A stretch of DNA of 64,000 nt, taken from Clostridium sp. (GTDB lineage: Bacteria; Bacillota; Clostridia; Lachnospirales; Lachnospiraceae). Under the pieces are notes generated by a model. It made no database searches, was not told where the DNA came from, and was given only the letters and a program-made list of their open reading frames with translations. A program made the position numbers and the translations under genes. Positions 8,038-15,747 of this stretch are shown here, piece by piece. Within the stretch, counting starts at the first letter, position 1. Every line of letters begins with the position of its first letter. Location of the stretch: contig JAISOV010000029.1 in NCBI GenBank assembly GCA_031275405.1, positions 85,188 through 149,187 on the forward strand. The letters are read 5' to 3'.

Positions 8038-8967
8038 TCAGTGATAATAGAACGTGCGCCGCTGGAGAAAGCCGCAGACCGCCACCAGGATCAGGCAGGT
8101 CGCCAAGGTGCTGACCACGCTGAACACGGAGCTAAGCCCATAGTTGAAGTCCACAAACGCCGTGTCGTATGCCAGATCCACCACCTCGCTCACCGTGAAG
8201 CTGTCCACGATGGTATAGACCACGTTGGTGATGATATGGGGCATGACCATCGGGAAAGTCACTTTCCAGAACGTTTCGTATCCGGTCGCCCCTTCCATCT
8301 TGGCCACCTCGTACATGGAGCCGGGGATGGCCTGCAGCGCGGCGATGAAGATGATGATCTGCACCCCGGAGGCGGAGATAATGTCGTTGATCCGGTTCAC
8401 CGCCGTGACGATATATTCCAGGATCCGCTCCGGAATCGCCAGTGTCTGGAACAGATCCATATAATAGTCCAGGCTGACCGAGGCTCCCGCGGCGGCGGAC
8501 GCCACCTCCGAAGCTTCGGTGGAAAGCCCTCCGGACATCATGGAAGCGCTCAGGGTAAGGGCGTCCAGAATCGCGCCGGAACCCATGATGACGGGCAGGA
8601 AGAAGATGGCGCGGACGACCATGCGCCCCCGGAACTTCCCGTTTAACAGCATGGCCATGAACAGGCTGAAAAAAATGATCAGCGGCACGTCGATCAGCAT
8701 ATTCAGCACCGAAGAGGTCAGCACCTGCTTAAACGTTCCGTGCGCCCGGAACGCGTAGAGGAAGTTCTCCCAGCCGACGCGGCGCAGCTCATAGCCGCCG
8801 TTTACGGTATCCACAGTCAGCTCGGAAAAGGAGAACTGCCCTGTCATGAAGATGCTCCTGACGTAGAACAGGAGGAACCCGATCAGCCAAGGCAGGATAA
8901 ACAGGTAGCCCGTCCGGTTCCGTTTCTGAAGCAAGGTAGCCCTGCTTTTCTTCTTTTTCTTTTTCAT
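8038..8967 (-). CDS. Sugar ABC importer permease, MalF-like
   Basis: A 309-residue permease. ATG at 8967 follows GGGAGG with a 7-nt spacer and overlaps the stop of the DUF5696-like gene as ATGA, so the two are translationally coupled. It opens with KKKKKK and a cytoplasmic tail, then YLFILPWLIGFLLFYV as first membrane span. The EAA loop is at residues ~219-243 (EVAKMEGATGYETFW). Between residues ~140 and ~195 there is a long Ser/Ala-rich outer loop not present in short MalF homologues. It pairs with 6840-7856; no ATPase is adjacent. Confidence 0.9.
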   Translation of the reverse strand: MKKKKKKSRATLLQKRNRTGYLFILPWLIGFLLFYVRSIFMTGQFSFSELTVDTVNGGYELRRVGWENFLYAFRAHGTFKQVLTSSVLNMLIDVPLIIFFSLFMAMLLNGKFRGRMVVRAIFFLPVIMGSGAILDALTLSASMMSGGLSTEASEVASAAAGASVSLDYYMDLFQTLAIPERILEYIVTAVNRINDIISASGVQIIIFIAALQAIPGSMYEVAKMEGATGYETFWKVTFPMVMPHIITNVVYTIVDSFTVSEVVDLAYDTAFVDFNYGLSSVFSVVSTLATCLILVAVCGFLQRRTFYYH

Positions 8968-11585
8968 CCCACTGCCTCCCAACTGCCCGCCGGTATCAGT
9001 ATCCCGTCCGCCTCCTGCGGCAGGGCGGAATGATTCACGTAAATCGTCACGCCGTTGTCATACCGCACCTTCCGGACGCCGTTTTCCAGGATCTCATGCT
9101 CTTCCATGGCGGCTCCCGTGACCTGCCCTAAAGCCTCGTTCACCGCCCGGTAGACCTCTATGGCGTCCGTCTTCCATGTCTCCCAAGTAGTGGCATAGAA
9201 GCGGCTTAAACCCGTGTTCTTCATCCTGCTGGAATTCTCCCAGGTAAAGACATAATGGGGGGAAGCGCCGTACTCGATCATGTTGAGGATGCTTTCCCGC
9301 CGCCTGAGGGTGTCCGAGAAATTCAGCAGCTTGGTGGAATACGGGATGTAGCCGTGCAGGATCATCTCATATAAGGGGATGTCCTCATCCACGAGGAAGA
9401 AATCGCTGCCGGTGGTCGGCGCGTTGAGAAGATCCCGCGCATAGGAGAAGCTGTAGCTGTTCCCCTCGTTCACCATCAGAGCTTTCCCGGTATCCGCGAG
9501 CCGCTTCAGCTGGCCCTCCACCACTTGGAGCGCCTGTTCCCGGTTGATGATCTGCGTCCTGCGCTTATCCGAGGCAAGGCTGCTCCCCAGATCCCGCAGC
9601 GAGATTCCGTCTATGTCATAGTCCCCGATTTTATCCGCGAATTTCCCCACATACCTTGGCAGGAACTTGGGCGACAGGATATTGTAGCCCGTTTCCTCAT
9701 AACCAAGGCCGGAAGTCGCCCGGAGATTCACCGGGTTCACCTGCCCGAAGTTCACGGTGAAGCCAAGCCCGTAATACCTGGAATCCATCGCCTCGTAGTT
9801 GTAGCCGTTCTCTTCCGCCGCCCAGCTGACTTTCTGGAACGCCGTATCCGCGTAGAACCGGCCGCCGACCGCCGCCACCCGGTCGCTCAGCTCTTCCAGT
9901 CCGCTCTTGCCGCCCAGTTTCCCGGTCACTCTGATCCTGTCGGCGGTGTCGTGGTAATACCCCCCGTTAAACCATCCCTGGAAATTCATGACCTGATTCC
10001 CGATCCCCTGCGCCGCCAGTTCCTCGGAAATCTTCCCCGCCTGTTCAAAGTCCGTCATGGAAAACGTCCTCAGATACTGCACCCCCAGGAAATGGTTCGT
10101 CTCCTTGACCCCTCCGATGATGTCATAGTAGAAAGGAATCGTCCCGCCGGCGTCCTCCTGTTTCGCCAGCGCGCCTTCTTTCACGAGCCGTTCCCGGTAG
10201 TAACGGGCCAGCCCGGAATAGCCCCGGTATTTCTCGATGAGCAGGGTGTAGCGCACCGTCAGGTTCACGTCATACAGCTCCGGCTCCAGGACCGACACGT
10301 CGGAGGCGGACTCCCCGAACGACAGCAGATTGTCCGCGCTGCGCACCACGAAGGTGGGATAGCAGTAGTTGTAGCCGTGGTATACCCCGGAAATCCCGGC
10401 GGTCAGGTTCGCCAAGGAGCTTCCCTGCTCGATCGTGGCCAGAAGGGAGCTGTCCTTGCGGCAGATCCCGTACAGGGGAAGCTTTGCGTCTTCCGTGTTC
10501 TCCAGGGTCGTATAGTTGGCCAGCAGCGGGTCGATGCCGTACACGTACTGGGAGTAATTTGCCGCCTGGGTCTTCCCGTTGTTGAAGTAAATCAGGGAAC
10601 CGGAGCCGTTGGGCGTCACGAGATAGCCGTCCTCCTGCGTATCCGCCGCTCCCATGAACTGCAGGAGCTGGATCCAGTAAAGCTTTCCGCCCCCCCGTTC
10701 CTCGATCAGGGAAACGGGAACGGACACCTCCAGAGCGTCTTCGCGCAGGCGGTATTCCAGAGGCACCGTAAAGGAAATGGGAACCGCGCCCTCTACGCCC
10801 GCCAGATACGCCTGTTCCTCAAACTCCTCCTGCGTCCACCCGATTTCATCCAGCCAGCCCTGGATCTTCTGGATGGTCTTGACGTTCTTCTGCGCCACGC
10901 CGTTCAGCTCCAGCATCCCCGGCGCCGTCTTGCTTTCTATGTAATAGCGTTTCCAGGCTGCCGCGCTGCTCTCTTCCAGTCTGGAAGCCACTTCCTCCAG
11001 TTTCTCCGGGAGAATGTATATGGGTACGATTCCCGTCGCGTTCCCGCTGTAATCCCCCACGTCGTAGAGGAAACGAAGCCCGTCCGCAAGCCCCTCCACG
11101 CTCAGCTGCCCTTTTTCCACGCACATGCTGTAGGAATCATAGATCCCCGCCCGGACGTTCTGGTTGTAGTAGTTCAGCACGAACTGCGACCGGAGGTAGC
11201 TGCGGTTCGTGACGTTGGCGATGGGATCCTCCCCGCCCCCGACCGGGTTGGAACGCACCGTCACGCCGTTTCGTTTGTCATAGACCGCCACTTCCCCGGT
11301 CGCGGCGTCCGCGTACAGTTTCAGGACGTCGTTTTCCGCAGCCAGCGCCAGCCCCTCCACATCGGCCCTGCTTTCGGCAATGGGAGAAAAGACGCTTCCC
11401 TCCTCGACCGCATAGGACGTGAGGTATTCCCGGTACTTGCCGTAGCCCACATAGCGGATAAAATAATACGACAGATAGACGGCTCCGGCACAGGCCGCCG
11501 CTCCCGCCAGGGAAAGTATGATTTTTTTTGTCAGGCTTAGTTTCCGGCGCTGTTTCTTGTCTTTTTTCTTTTTCCTAAAGCTCAT
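8964..11585 (-). CDS. DUF5696-like membrane-anchored envelope protein
   Basis: An 873-residue protein of unknown function. The ATG at 11585 (GGGAG upstream) is preferred; the N-terminus is MSFRKKKKDKK, then one membrane span (KIILSLAGAAACAGAVYLSYYF) that places the rest outside. No lipobox is seen. The middle and C-terminal parts alternate helix/strand with Trp/Tyr-rich patches (QVMNFQGWFNGGYYHD, DIDGISLRDLGSSL, LMVNEGNSYSF, HYVFTWENSS), which resembles a (beta/alpha)8 glycosidase-like barrel. Carboxylates such as those in DIDGISLRD and NEGNS could be catalytic, but this is a guess. In other Firmicutes I recall such proteins next to Yip1 proteins and sugar permeases, as here. Role in glycan handling is inferred from context. 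Confidence 0.7.
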   Translation of the reverse strand: MSFRKKKKDKKQRRKLSLTKKIILSLAGAAACAGAVYLSYYFIRYVGYGKYREYLTSYAVEEGSVFSPIAESRADVEGLALAAENDVLKLYADAATGEVAVYDKRNGVTVRSNPVGGGEDPIANVTNRSYLRSQFVLNYYNQNVRAGIYDSYSMCVEKGQLSVEGLADGLRFLYDVGDYSGNATGIVPIYILPEKLEEVASRLEESSAAAWKRYYIESKTAPGMLELNGVAQKNVKTIQKIQGWLDEIGWTQEEFEEQAYLAGVEGAVPISFTVPLEYRLREDALEVSVPVSLIEERGGGKLYWIQLLQFMGAADTQEDGYLVTPNGSGSLIYFNNGKTQAANYSQYVYGIDPLLANYTTLENTEDAKLPLYGICRKDSSLLATIEQGSSLANLTAGISGVYHGYNYCYPTFVVRSADNLLSFGESASDVSVLEPELYDVNLTVRYTLLIEKYRGYSGLARYYRERLVKEGALAKQEDAGGTIPFYYDIIGGVKETNHFLGVQYLRTFSMTDFEQAGKISEELAAQGIGNQVMNFQGWFNGGYYHDTADRIRVTGKLGGKSGLEELSDRVAAVGGRFYADTAFQKVSWAAEENGYNYEAMDSRYYGLGFTVNFGQVNPVNLRATSGLGYEETGYNILSPKFLPRYVGKFADKIGDYDIDGISLRDLGSSLASDKRRTQIINREQALQVVEGQLKRLADTGKALMVNEGNSYSFSYARDLLNAPTTGSDFFLVDEDIPLYEMILHGYIPYSTKLLNFSDTLRRRESILNMIEYGASPHYVFTWENSSRMKNTGLSRFYATTWETWKTDAIEVYRAVNEALGQVTGAAMEEHEILENGVRKVRYDNGVTIYVNHSALPQEADGILIPAGSWEAVG

Positions 11586-11651
11586 GCGACTCCCATCCCT
11601 ACGTCTTCGCCGTAGCTTTCGCACCTTGTGAAGCGTTCCAACGCGGATCCG

Positions 11652-12284
11652 TCAAGTGCGGAAAATCAGTTCCGTATAGACGCTCCGGAAAAACGCCGCA
11701 ACCATCCCCAGCAGGTTCGCCAGAAGCAGTACCAGGAAGATGATCAGCAGCACCGCCAGGAACGTCAGGAACAGGGTTCCCAAGGTCGCCCCCAAGGAAT
11801 AATTATGTACCTGCATGATTCCGATCAGGATCATGATCGCCCCATAGGCAAGCCCCGCGCCCACGATCAGGGAATAGAACACCTGCTCCTTGTCCGCCAC
11901 CGCCTGACTGACCAAAGTGCCGAGGATCAGCCCCGTACTCATAGGCAGGGTGCCGTACCCCACCGCGACGGCAATATCCTTGAGCCTGCCCTCCCCGTTC
12001 ATCAGGCAGGTAACGGACCAGTTGCCCACGCAGAGCAGCAGGTAAAACAGAAGCACCCCGCTCATCTCCGTCAGGCTGTCCACCCCCCTGGGATCCAAAT
12101 CGTTCACTACGAAGCCCGCCAGAAGCCGGTTGGCGGAAAAAGCGGCGGAAAACAGCAGCACCAGTAAGACGGCGATCGGAACGCTCCCTTTCTCCCGGTG
12201 GCGGATCCAGTAGTAGCCGTCCATCGGGTGGGAGATGGTGTACTGTAAATGTTTCCATTTTTCGGAAGAAAAATATTTACCCAT
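11652..12284 (-). CDS. Yip1-family polytopic membrane protein
   Basis: A 210-residue integral membrane protein. After a short cytoplasmic lead (SEKWKHLQYTISHPMDGYYWIRH), typical of bacterial Yip1 proteins, there are about five hydrophobic segments: VPIAVLLVLLFSAAFSA, SGVLLFYLLLCVGNW, STGLILGTLVSQ, SLIVGAGLAYGAIMILIGI, and a long C-terminal one. The start ATG (12284) overlaps the NHL gene's TAA by 8 bp, so expression is coupled. The molecular role of bacterial Yip1 proteins is not known; its position between the NHL protein and the DUF5696-like protein suggests a membrane partner of those two. Confidence 0.75.
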   Translation of the reverse strand: MGKYFSSEKWKHLQYTISHPMDGYYWIRHREKGSVPIAVLLVLLFSAAFSANRLLAGFVVNDLDPRGVDSLTEMSGVLLFYLLLCVGNWSVTCLMNGEGRLKDIAVAVGYGTLPMSTGLILGTLVSQAVADKEQVFYSLIVGAGLAYGAIMILIGIMQVHNYSLGATLGTLFLTFLAVLLIIFLVLLLANLLGMVAAFFRSVYTELIFRT

Positions 12285-13779
12285 TCAGCAGCCCCTCCTC
12301 GCTTCTTCGTCCGCGCTTCCCGCGGCGGATCCGCTTCCACACGTTCCACGCCGCCGCCAGAAGCACGACTCCTGTCAGGAACAGGCTGGCGTGCCTGGTC
12401 AGGAAGTCATTGCGCCAGCGCCGGAAAGCAATGGAATAATACTCCCGGTTCATGGCTAATTTCAGATATTTCATCGCCAGCTCATAATCCCCGGCGGTCA
12501 GATACGCCTTGCCGATTCCGCTGTTTGCCAGTTCGTTGTTCTCGTCCAGTTCCAGGACTCTCTCCCACAGCGCCACCGCCTGTTTCTCATCGCCGCCGTA
12601 GCGCAGGGCGATCGCCTGGTTGATCAGGCCGCCGTACTCCGTCGCGCCGAAGACCAGAAGCTCCGCTCTCGAGGCGTCGAGAACCATCAGCTTTCCCTGC
12701 GTCTCTTCCAGCGCCACGGGCATGAGGAAAGTTCCCGTCTGCGTTCCCAGTCCCCCGAAGATGTACAGGAGGTTCCCCTCGTGGTCATAGGTGAAGATCC
12801 GCCCCCTGCGGCGGTCCAGGCAGGAATAGATGCCATCCCCCCGGTAGCAGACGTCCGTGAACTGGGAAGGGCCGGCGTAGTCCGAGCTGCCGGAAAAGGA
12901 AAGGTCGCCGCCGAGGTTCTTGTTCTGCCCTTTTTTGATGACGTCCTCGCCCTTGGGATTGAGCCGCCTTACGCCCTGTATCCCCTCCGCGTCGATGTTG
13001 GTGGCATATACGAAACCCTCCGCGTCCACGTCGATCCCGGTGAACTCCGTCGGAATGAACAGCTGCTGTCTGCTTCGTTCCTCTTTCGTGGCGACGCGCT
13101 TCCAGAACTTCTCCCAAAGGGAGATCTTCACGTTGATGGTGCCGAAGAAACTGGCGAAGCTGCCGTCGCTCTCAAAGACCATGATCCCCTCGAACATGTT
13201 CTGGGCGATCACGTAGATCCTGTCCGCGTAGTCCACCGCCACTTTCAGCGGCACGAAGACGTAGCCCGCCTCCAGGCTCTCCGACTGGGGATTCTCCACA
13301 ATCTGCGCAAGGCTCCCGTCCTGATTCAGGATCACGATCCGGTGGTTCTGGGAGTCGGCTATGTAAATCCGGTTCTTTTCCGATACGCATACGCCGTAAG
13401 GCTGGCGGAACGTATCCTCTGTTCCGTGATTGTCAAAGGAGGAGATGACGTCCGTCACTTCGCCCAGCCCGCTGTCCAGCACCACGATCCGGTGGTTCCC
13501 CGTATCGGCCAGGTACACTTCCCCGCCCGGGGACTTCGACACATCCTGCGGCGTGGCCAGTTTCCCCACCGGCTCCCCCTCAAACGTCAGGCTCGCGGTG
13601 TCCACCGCAGACTCCGGCACATAAGGGGCGGGGGTGAAATGGATGTATTCCCAGTGGTCGAAGCTGTAGCTGTCGTAAGGCAGAGCCAAAGCGGCCTGTG
13701 CGGTTTCCGGCGCCGACAGAAACAGGAAGGCCGCGCAGAGCAGAAGTACTTTGCCGGATGTTTTCGTTTTTTGATTCAT
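12277..13779 (-). CDS. Secreted NHL-repeat protein with TPR and C-terminal membrane anchor
   Basis: A ~500-residue protein. Residues 1-30 are a signal peptide (VLLLCAAFLFLSAPETAQA). Several NHL blades follow, marked by GEVYLADTGNHRIVVLD, NRIYIADSQNHRIVILN and EGFVYATNIDAEG, forming a beta-propeller. Residues ~375-455 contain TPR-like helices (AVALWERVLELDENNELANSGIGKA). A single span near the C-terminus (ASLFLTGVVLLAAAWNVW) is followed by a basic cytoplasmic tail. The ATG at 13779 has AAAGG with a 6-nt spacer; ATG 13785 is against the Shine-Dalgarno. Such propellers usually bind proteins or ligands. It sits directly after a permease pair and may dock to it or to the Yip1 protein. No enzymatic signature. 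Confidence 0.8.
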   Translation of the reverse strand: MNQKTKTSGKVLLLCAAFLFLSAPETAQAALALPYDSYSFDHWEYIHFTPAPYVPESAVDTASLTFEGEPVGKLATPQDVSKSPGGEVYLADTGNHRIVVLDSGLGEVTDVISSFDNHGTEDTFRQPYGVCVSEKNRIYIADSQNHRIVILNQDGSLAQIVENPQSESLEAGYVFVPLKVAVDYADRIYVIAQNMFEGIMVFESDGSFASFFGTINVKISLWEKFWKRVATKEERSRQQLFIPTEFTGIDVDAEGFVYATNIDAEGIQGVRRLNPKGEDVIKKGQNKNLGGDLSFSGSSDYAGPSQFTDVCYRGDGIYSCLDRRRGRIFTYDHEGNLLYIFGGLGTQTGTFLMPVALEETQGKLMVLDASRAELLVFGATEYGGLINQAIALRYGGDEKQAVALWERVLELDENNELANSGIGKAYLTAGDYELAMKYLKLAMNREYYSIAFRRWRNDFLTRHASLFLTGVVLLAAAWNVWKRIRRGKRGRRSEEGLLNG

Positions 13780-13804
13780 AATCATCCTTTCCGACCAAGC
13801 GCCG

Positions 13805-14743
13805 TCAGTCTTTCAGTCCCGACGAAGTCATGGTTTCCAGAATATTGCTCTGGCAGATGAGGAAGAACGTCACCGGAACCGCCGCGATGATCAAAGTGAC
13901 CGCCGCCGCCGCGCCCGCCCTTGCCGTTCCTCCGGCGGACACCTGCTGCAAGACGTACTGGAGCGGTTTCAGCTCTTCATTCCGCAGGAACGTGCTTCCC
14001 GTATTCGCCCACATCTGCTGGAACTGGAAGATCGCAAGCGTCAGCCAAGCGGGCTTCACGTTGGGCATCATGATCCGCCAGAAGATCACGAACTCGCCTG
14101 CCCCGTCCAGCCTTGCCGATTCCATCAGGGAGTCCGGCAGCTGTTCCATGAACTGCTTCATCAGGTACAGCCCCATCCCGAAAGAACAGGCGGGCAGGAT
14201 CAGCGCGAGGAACGTGTTGTTGATTCCCAGCCAGGAGATGATCATGTACTGGGGCGTCTGCGTGACCGTCCACGAGAACATCATGGACAGGACGACCATC
14301 TGGAACAGGATCTTCTTCCCGGGGAAGCTATGCTTCGCCAGAGGATAGGCGGCAAGGGAAGCGATCAGCACGTGTCCTACGATCCCTCCGCCGGTGATGA
14401 TGACCGTGTTCAGCAGATACCGGGAAAACGGCACCCACGAGTTATTCATGATGACGAACAGGTCTGAAAAATTCTCCAGGGTCGGGTTGCGCACCAGGAT
14501 CTTGGGCGGGAACTGGAACAGCTCATCCAGAGGCTTCAGCGCGTTGTTCACGACCATGACCAGGGGAAGCGCCATCGCCGCGCCGCAGACCGCCATCAGG
14601 GCAAACAGCAGGGTATTCCCCGCCATGGAGCGGTTCAGCTGCCTGTTCCCGCGCCGGAAGAAGCCGCGTCCGGGCTTCGGCGGCTTTGCGGGGAACAGCC
14701 AAAACAGCCTGCCTTTCGGTTTTGCCGTCGTCTTTGTCGTCAC
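13805..14743 (-). CDS. Sugar ABC importer permease, MalG-like (first set)
   Basis: A 312-residue permease beginning at GTG 14743, which overlaps the preceding permease stop as GTGA behind AAGGAGG. A basic tail, then GNTLLFALMAVCGAAMALPLVMVV as first span. The EAA docking loop is ESARLDGAGEFVIFWRIMMP near residues 200-220. The C-terminus has the FFLICQSNILETM tail usual for this family. It forms a heterodimer with the 14740-15717 product, probably with the composite binding protein at 15748-18735. No ATPase is encoded beside it. Confidence 0.9.
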   Translation of the reverse strand: MTTKTTAKPKGRLFWLFPAKPPKPGRGFFRRGNRQLNRSMAGNTLLFALMAVCGAAMALPLVMVVNNALKPLDELFQFPPKILVRNPTLENFSDLFVIMNNSWVPFSRYLLNTVIITGGGIVGHVLIASLAAYPLAKHSFPGKKILFQMVVLSMMFSWTVTQTPQYMIISWLGINNTFLALILPACSFGMGLYLMKQFMEQLPDSLMESARLDGAGEFVIFWRIMMPNVKPAWLTLAIFQFQQMWANTGSTFLRNEELKPLQYVLQQVSAGGTARAGAAAAVTLIIAAVPVTFFLICQSNILETMTSSGLKD

Positions 14744-15717
14744 TCTCCTACCCTCCTTAGCAGTTTCTGTACCAGGATATTGGAACCTACCATCAGGAAA
14801 AACAGCACCGTGGCAATCGCGGAAGCGTAGCCCATCTCAAAACGCACCGTTCCGTAGTCCAGCAGATGGGTGACGACCGTGGCCCCCGCATAGTTCACCG
14901 AGGGGTTGCCCGCCAGCTGGATGGATACGTCCGCGATGGCAAAAGCCTGCGTGATCTGCATGACCGCGCCGAACATCAGCTGCGGCCTCATGGAGGGCAG
15001 GGTGACATGCCATAGCTCCTGCCACCGGTTCTTCACCCCGTCCAGCGCCGCCGCTTCGTACAGGCTCTTATCCACGGTCTGCAGACCGGCGATAAACGCC
15101 AGGAACCCGGTTCCAAGGCTCAGCCACAGCTGCACCACGATCAGGAAAGGCAGGACGTACTTCTCGGTCTTCATCCATGCGCCCGCCGTATCGAGCAGCC
15201 CCAGATCCATCAGGAACCCGTTCAGATAGCCGTAGCGGTCGCCGCTCAGGATCAGGTTCCATACCACATAGGCGTTTCCGCAGATACTGGGCGCATAGAA
15301 AATCAGGGTCAGGAAAGCCCTCAGCTTTCCTTTGAACTCATTGATGATCCAGGCAAACAGCAGACACAGGAAATAGCTTACCGGGCCTGTGACCACCGCC
15401 AGCACCAAGGTGTTCTTCAAGGAAAGCAGGAAAATATCGTCCTCCAGGAACAGCTTGATATAATTCTTCCACCCGACAAATTCCGGCCATTCGAGCATAT
15501 TGTAATAGGTAAAGCCGAACGCCGCCGACATCACCACCGGAAGGACCGTGAAGAAGAAAAACAGGAGGAAATACGGCGCAAGCATGAGATAGGAGCTTTT
15601 CGAGCGCCTGACCCGGTACCAGAGCCTGCCCTGTCTCTTCGCCGTTTCCGCGGCGTTTTCCAAAGCGTGAACCGTCACGGAACCCCGCTTTTGTGCCGCC
15701 CTTGCGTTGTTGTCCAT
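14740..15717 (-). CDS. Sugar ABC importer permease, MalF-like (first set)
   Basis: A 325-residue permease starting at ATG 15717 (GAAAGGA upstream), 30 bp after the composite binding protein. A ~45-residue cytoplasmic tail precedes SSYLMLAPYFLLFFFFTVLPVVMSAAFGF. The EAA loop reads EAAALDGVKNRWQELWHVTL; the usual glycine-x-alanine pattern is slightly changed but the fold is clear. This is the LplB/YtcP-like branch that takes complex oligosaccharides, an assignment made from overall pattern. Confidence 0.9.
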   Translation of the reverse strand: MDNNARAAQKRGSVTVHALENAAETAKRQGRLWYRVRRSKSSYLMLAPYFLLFFFFTVLPVVMSAAFGFTYYNMLEWPEFVGWKNYIKLFLEDDIFLLSLKNTLVLAVVTGPVSYFLCLLFAWIINEFKGKLRAFLTLIFYAPSICGNAYVVWNLILSGDRYGYLNGFLMDLGLLDTAGAWMKTEKYVLPFLIVVQLWLSLGTGFLAFIAGLQTVDKSLYEAAALDGVKNRWQELWHVTLPSMRPQLMFGAVMQITQAFAIADVSIQLAGNPSVNYAGATVVTHLLDYGTVRFEMGYASAIATVLFFLMVGSNILVQKLLRRVGE

Positions 15718-15747
15718 AGGTGTGCCTGTCCTTTCCCGTGAAATCTT

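Noticed and set aside
9525..11540. 671-codon plus-strand frame opposite the DUF5696-like gene
   Set aside because: Arg/His/Pro-rich antisense shadow; the minus-strand frame has a start site, membrane span and overlap coupling.
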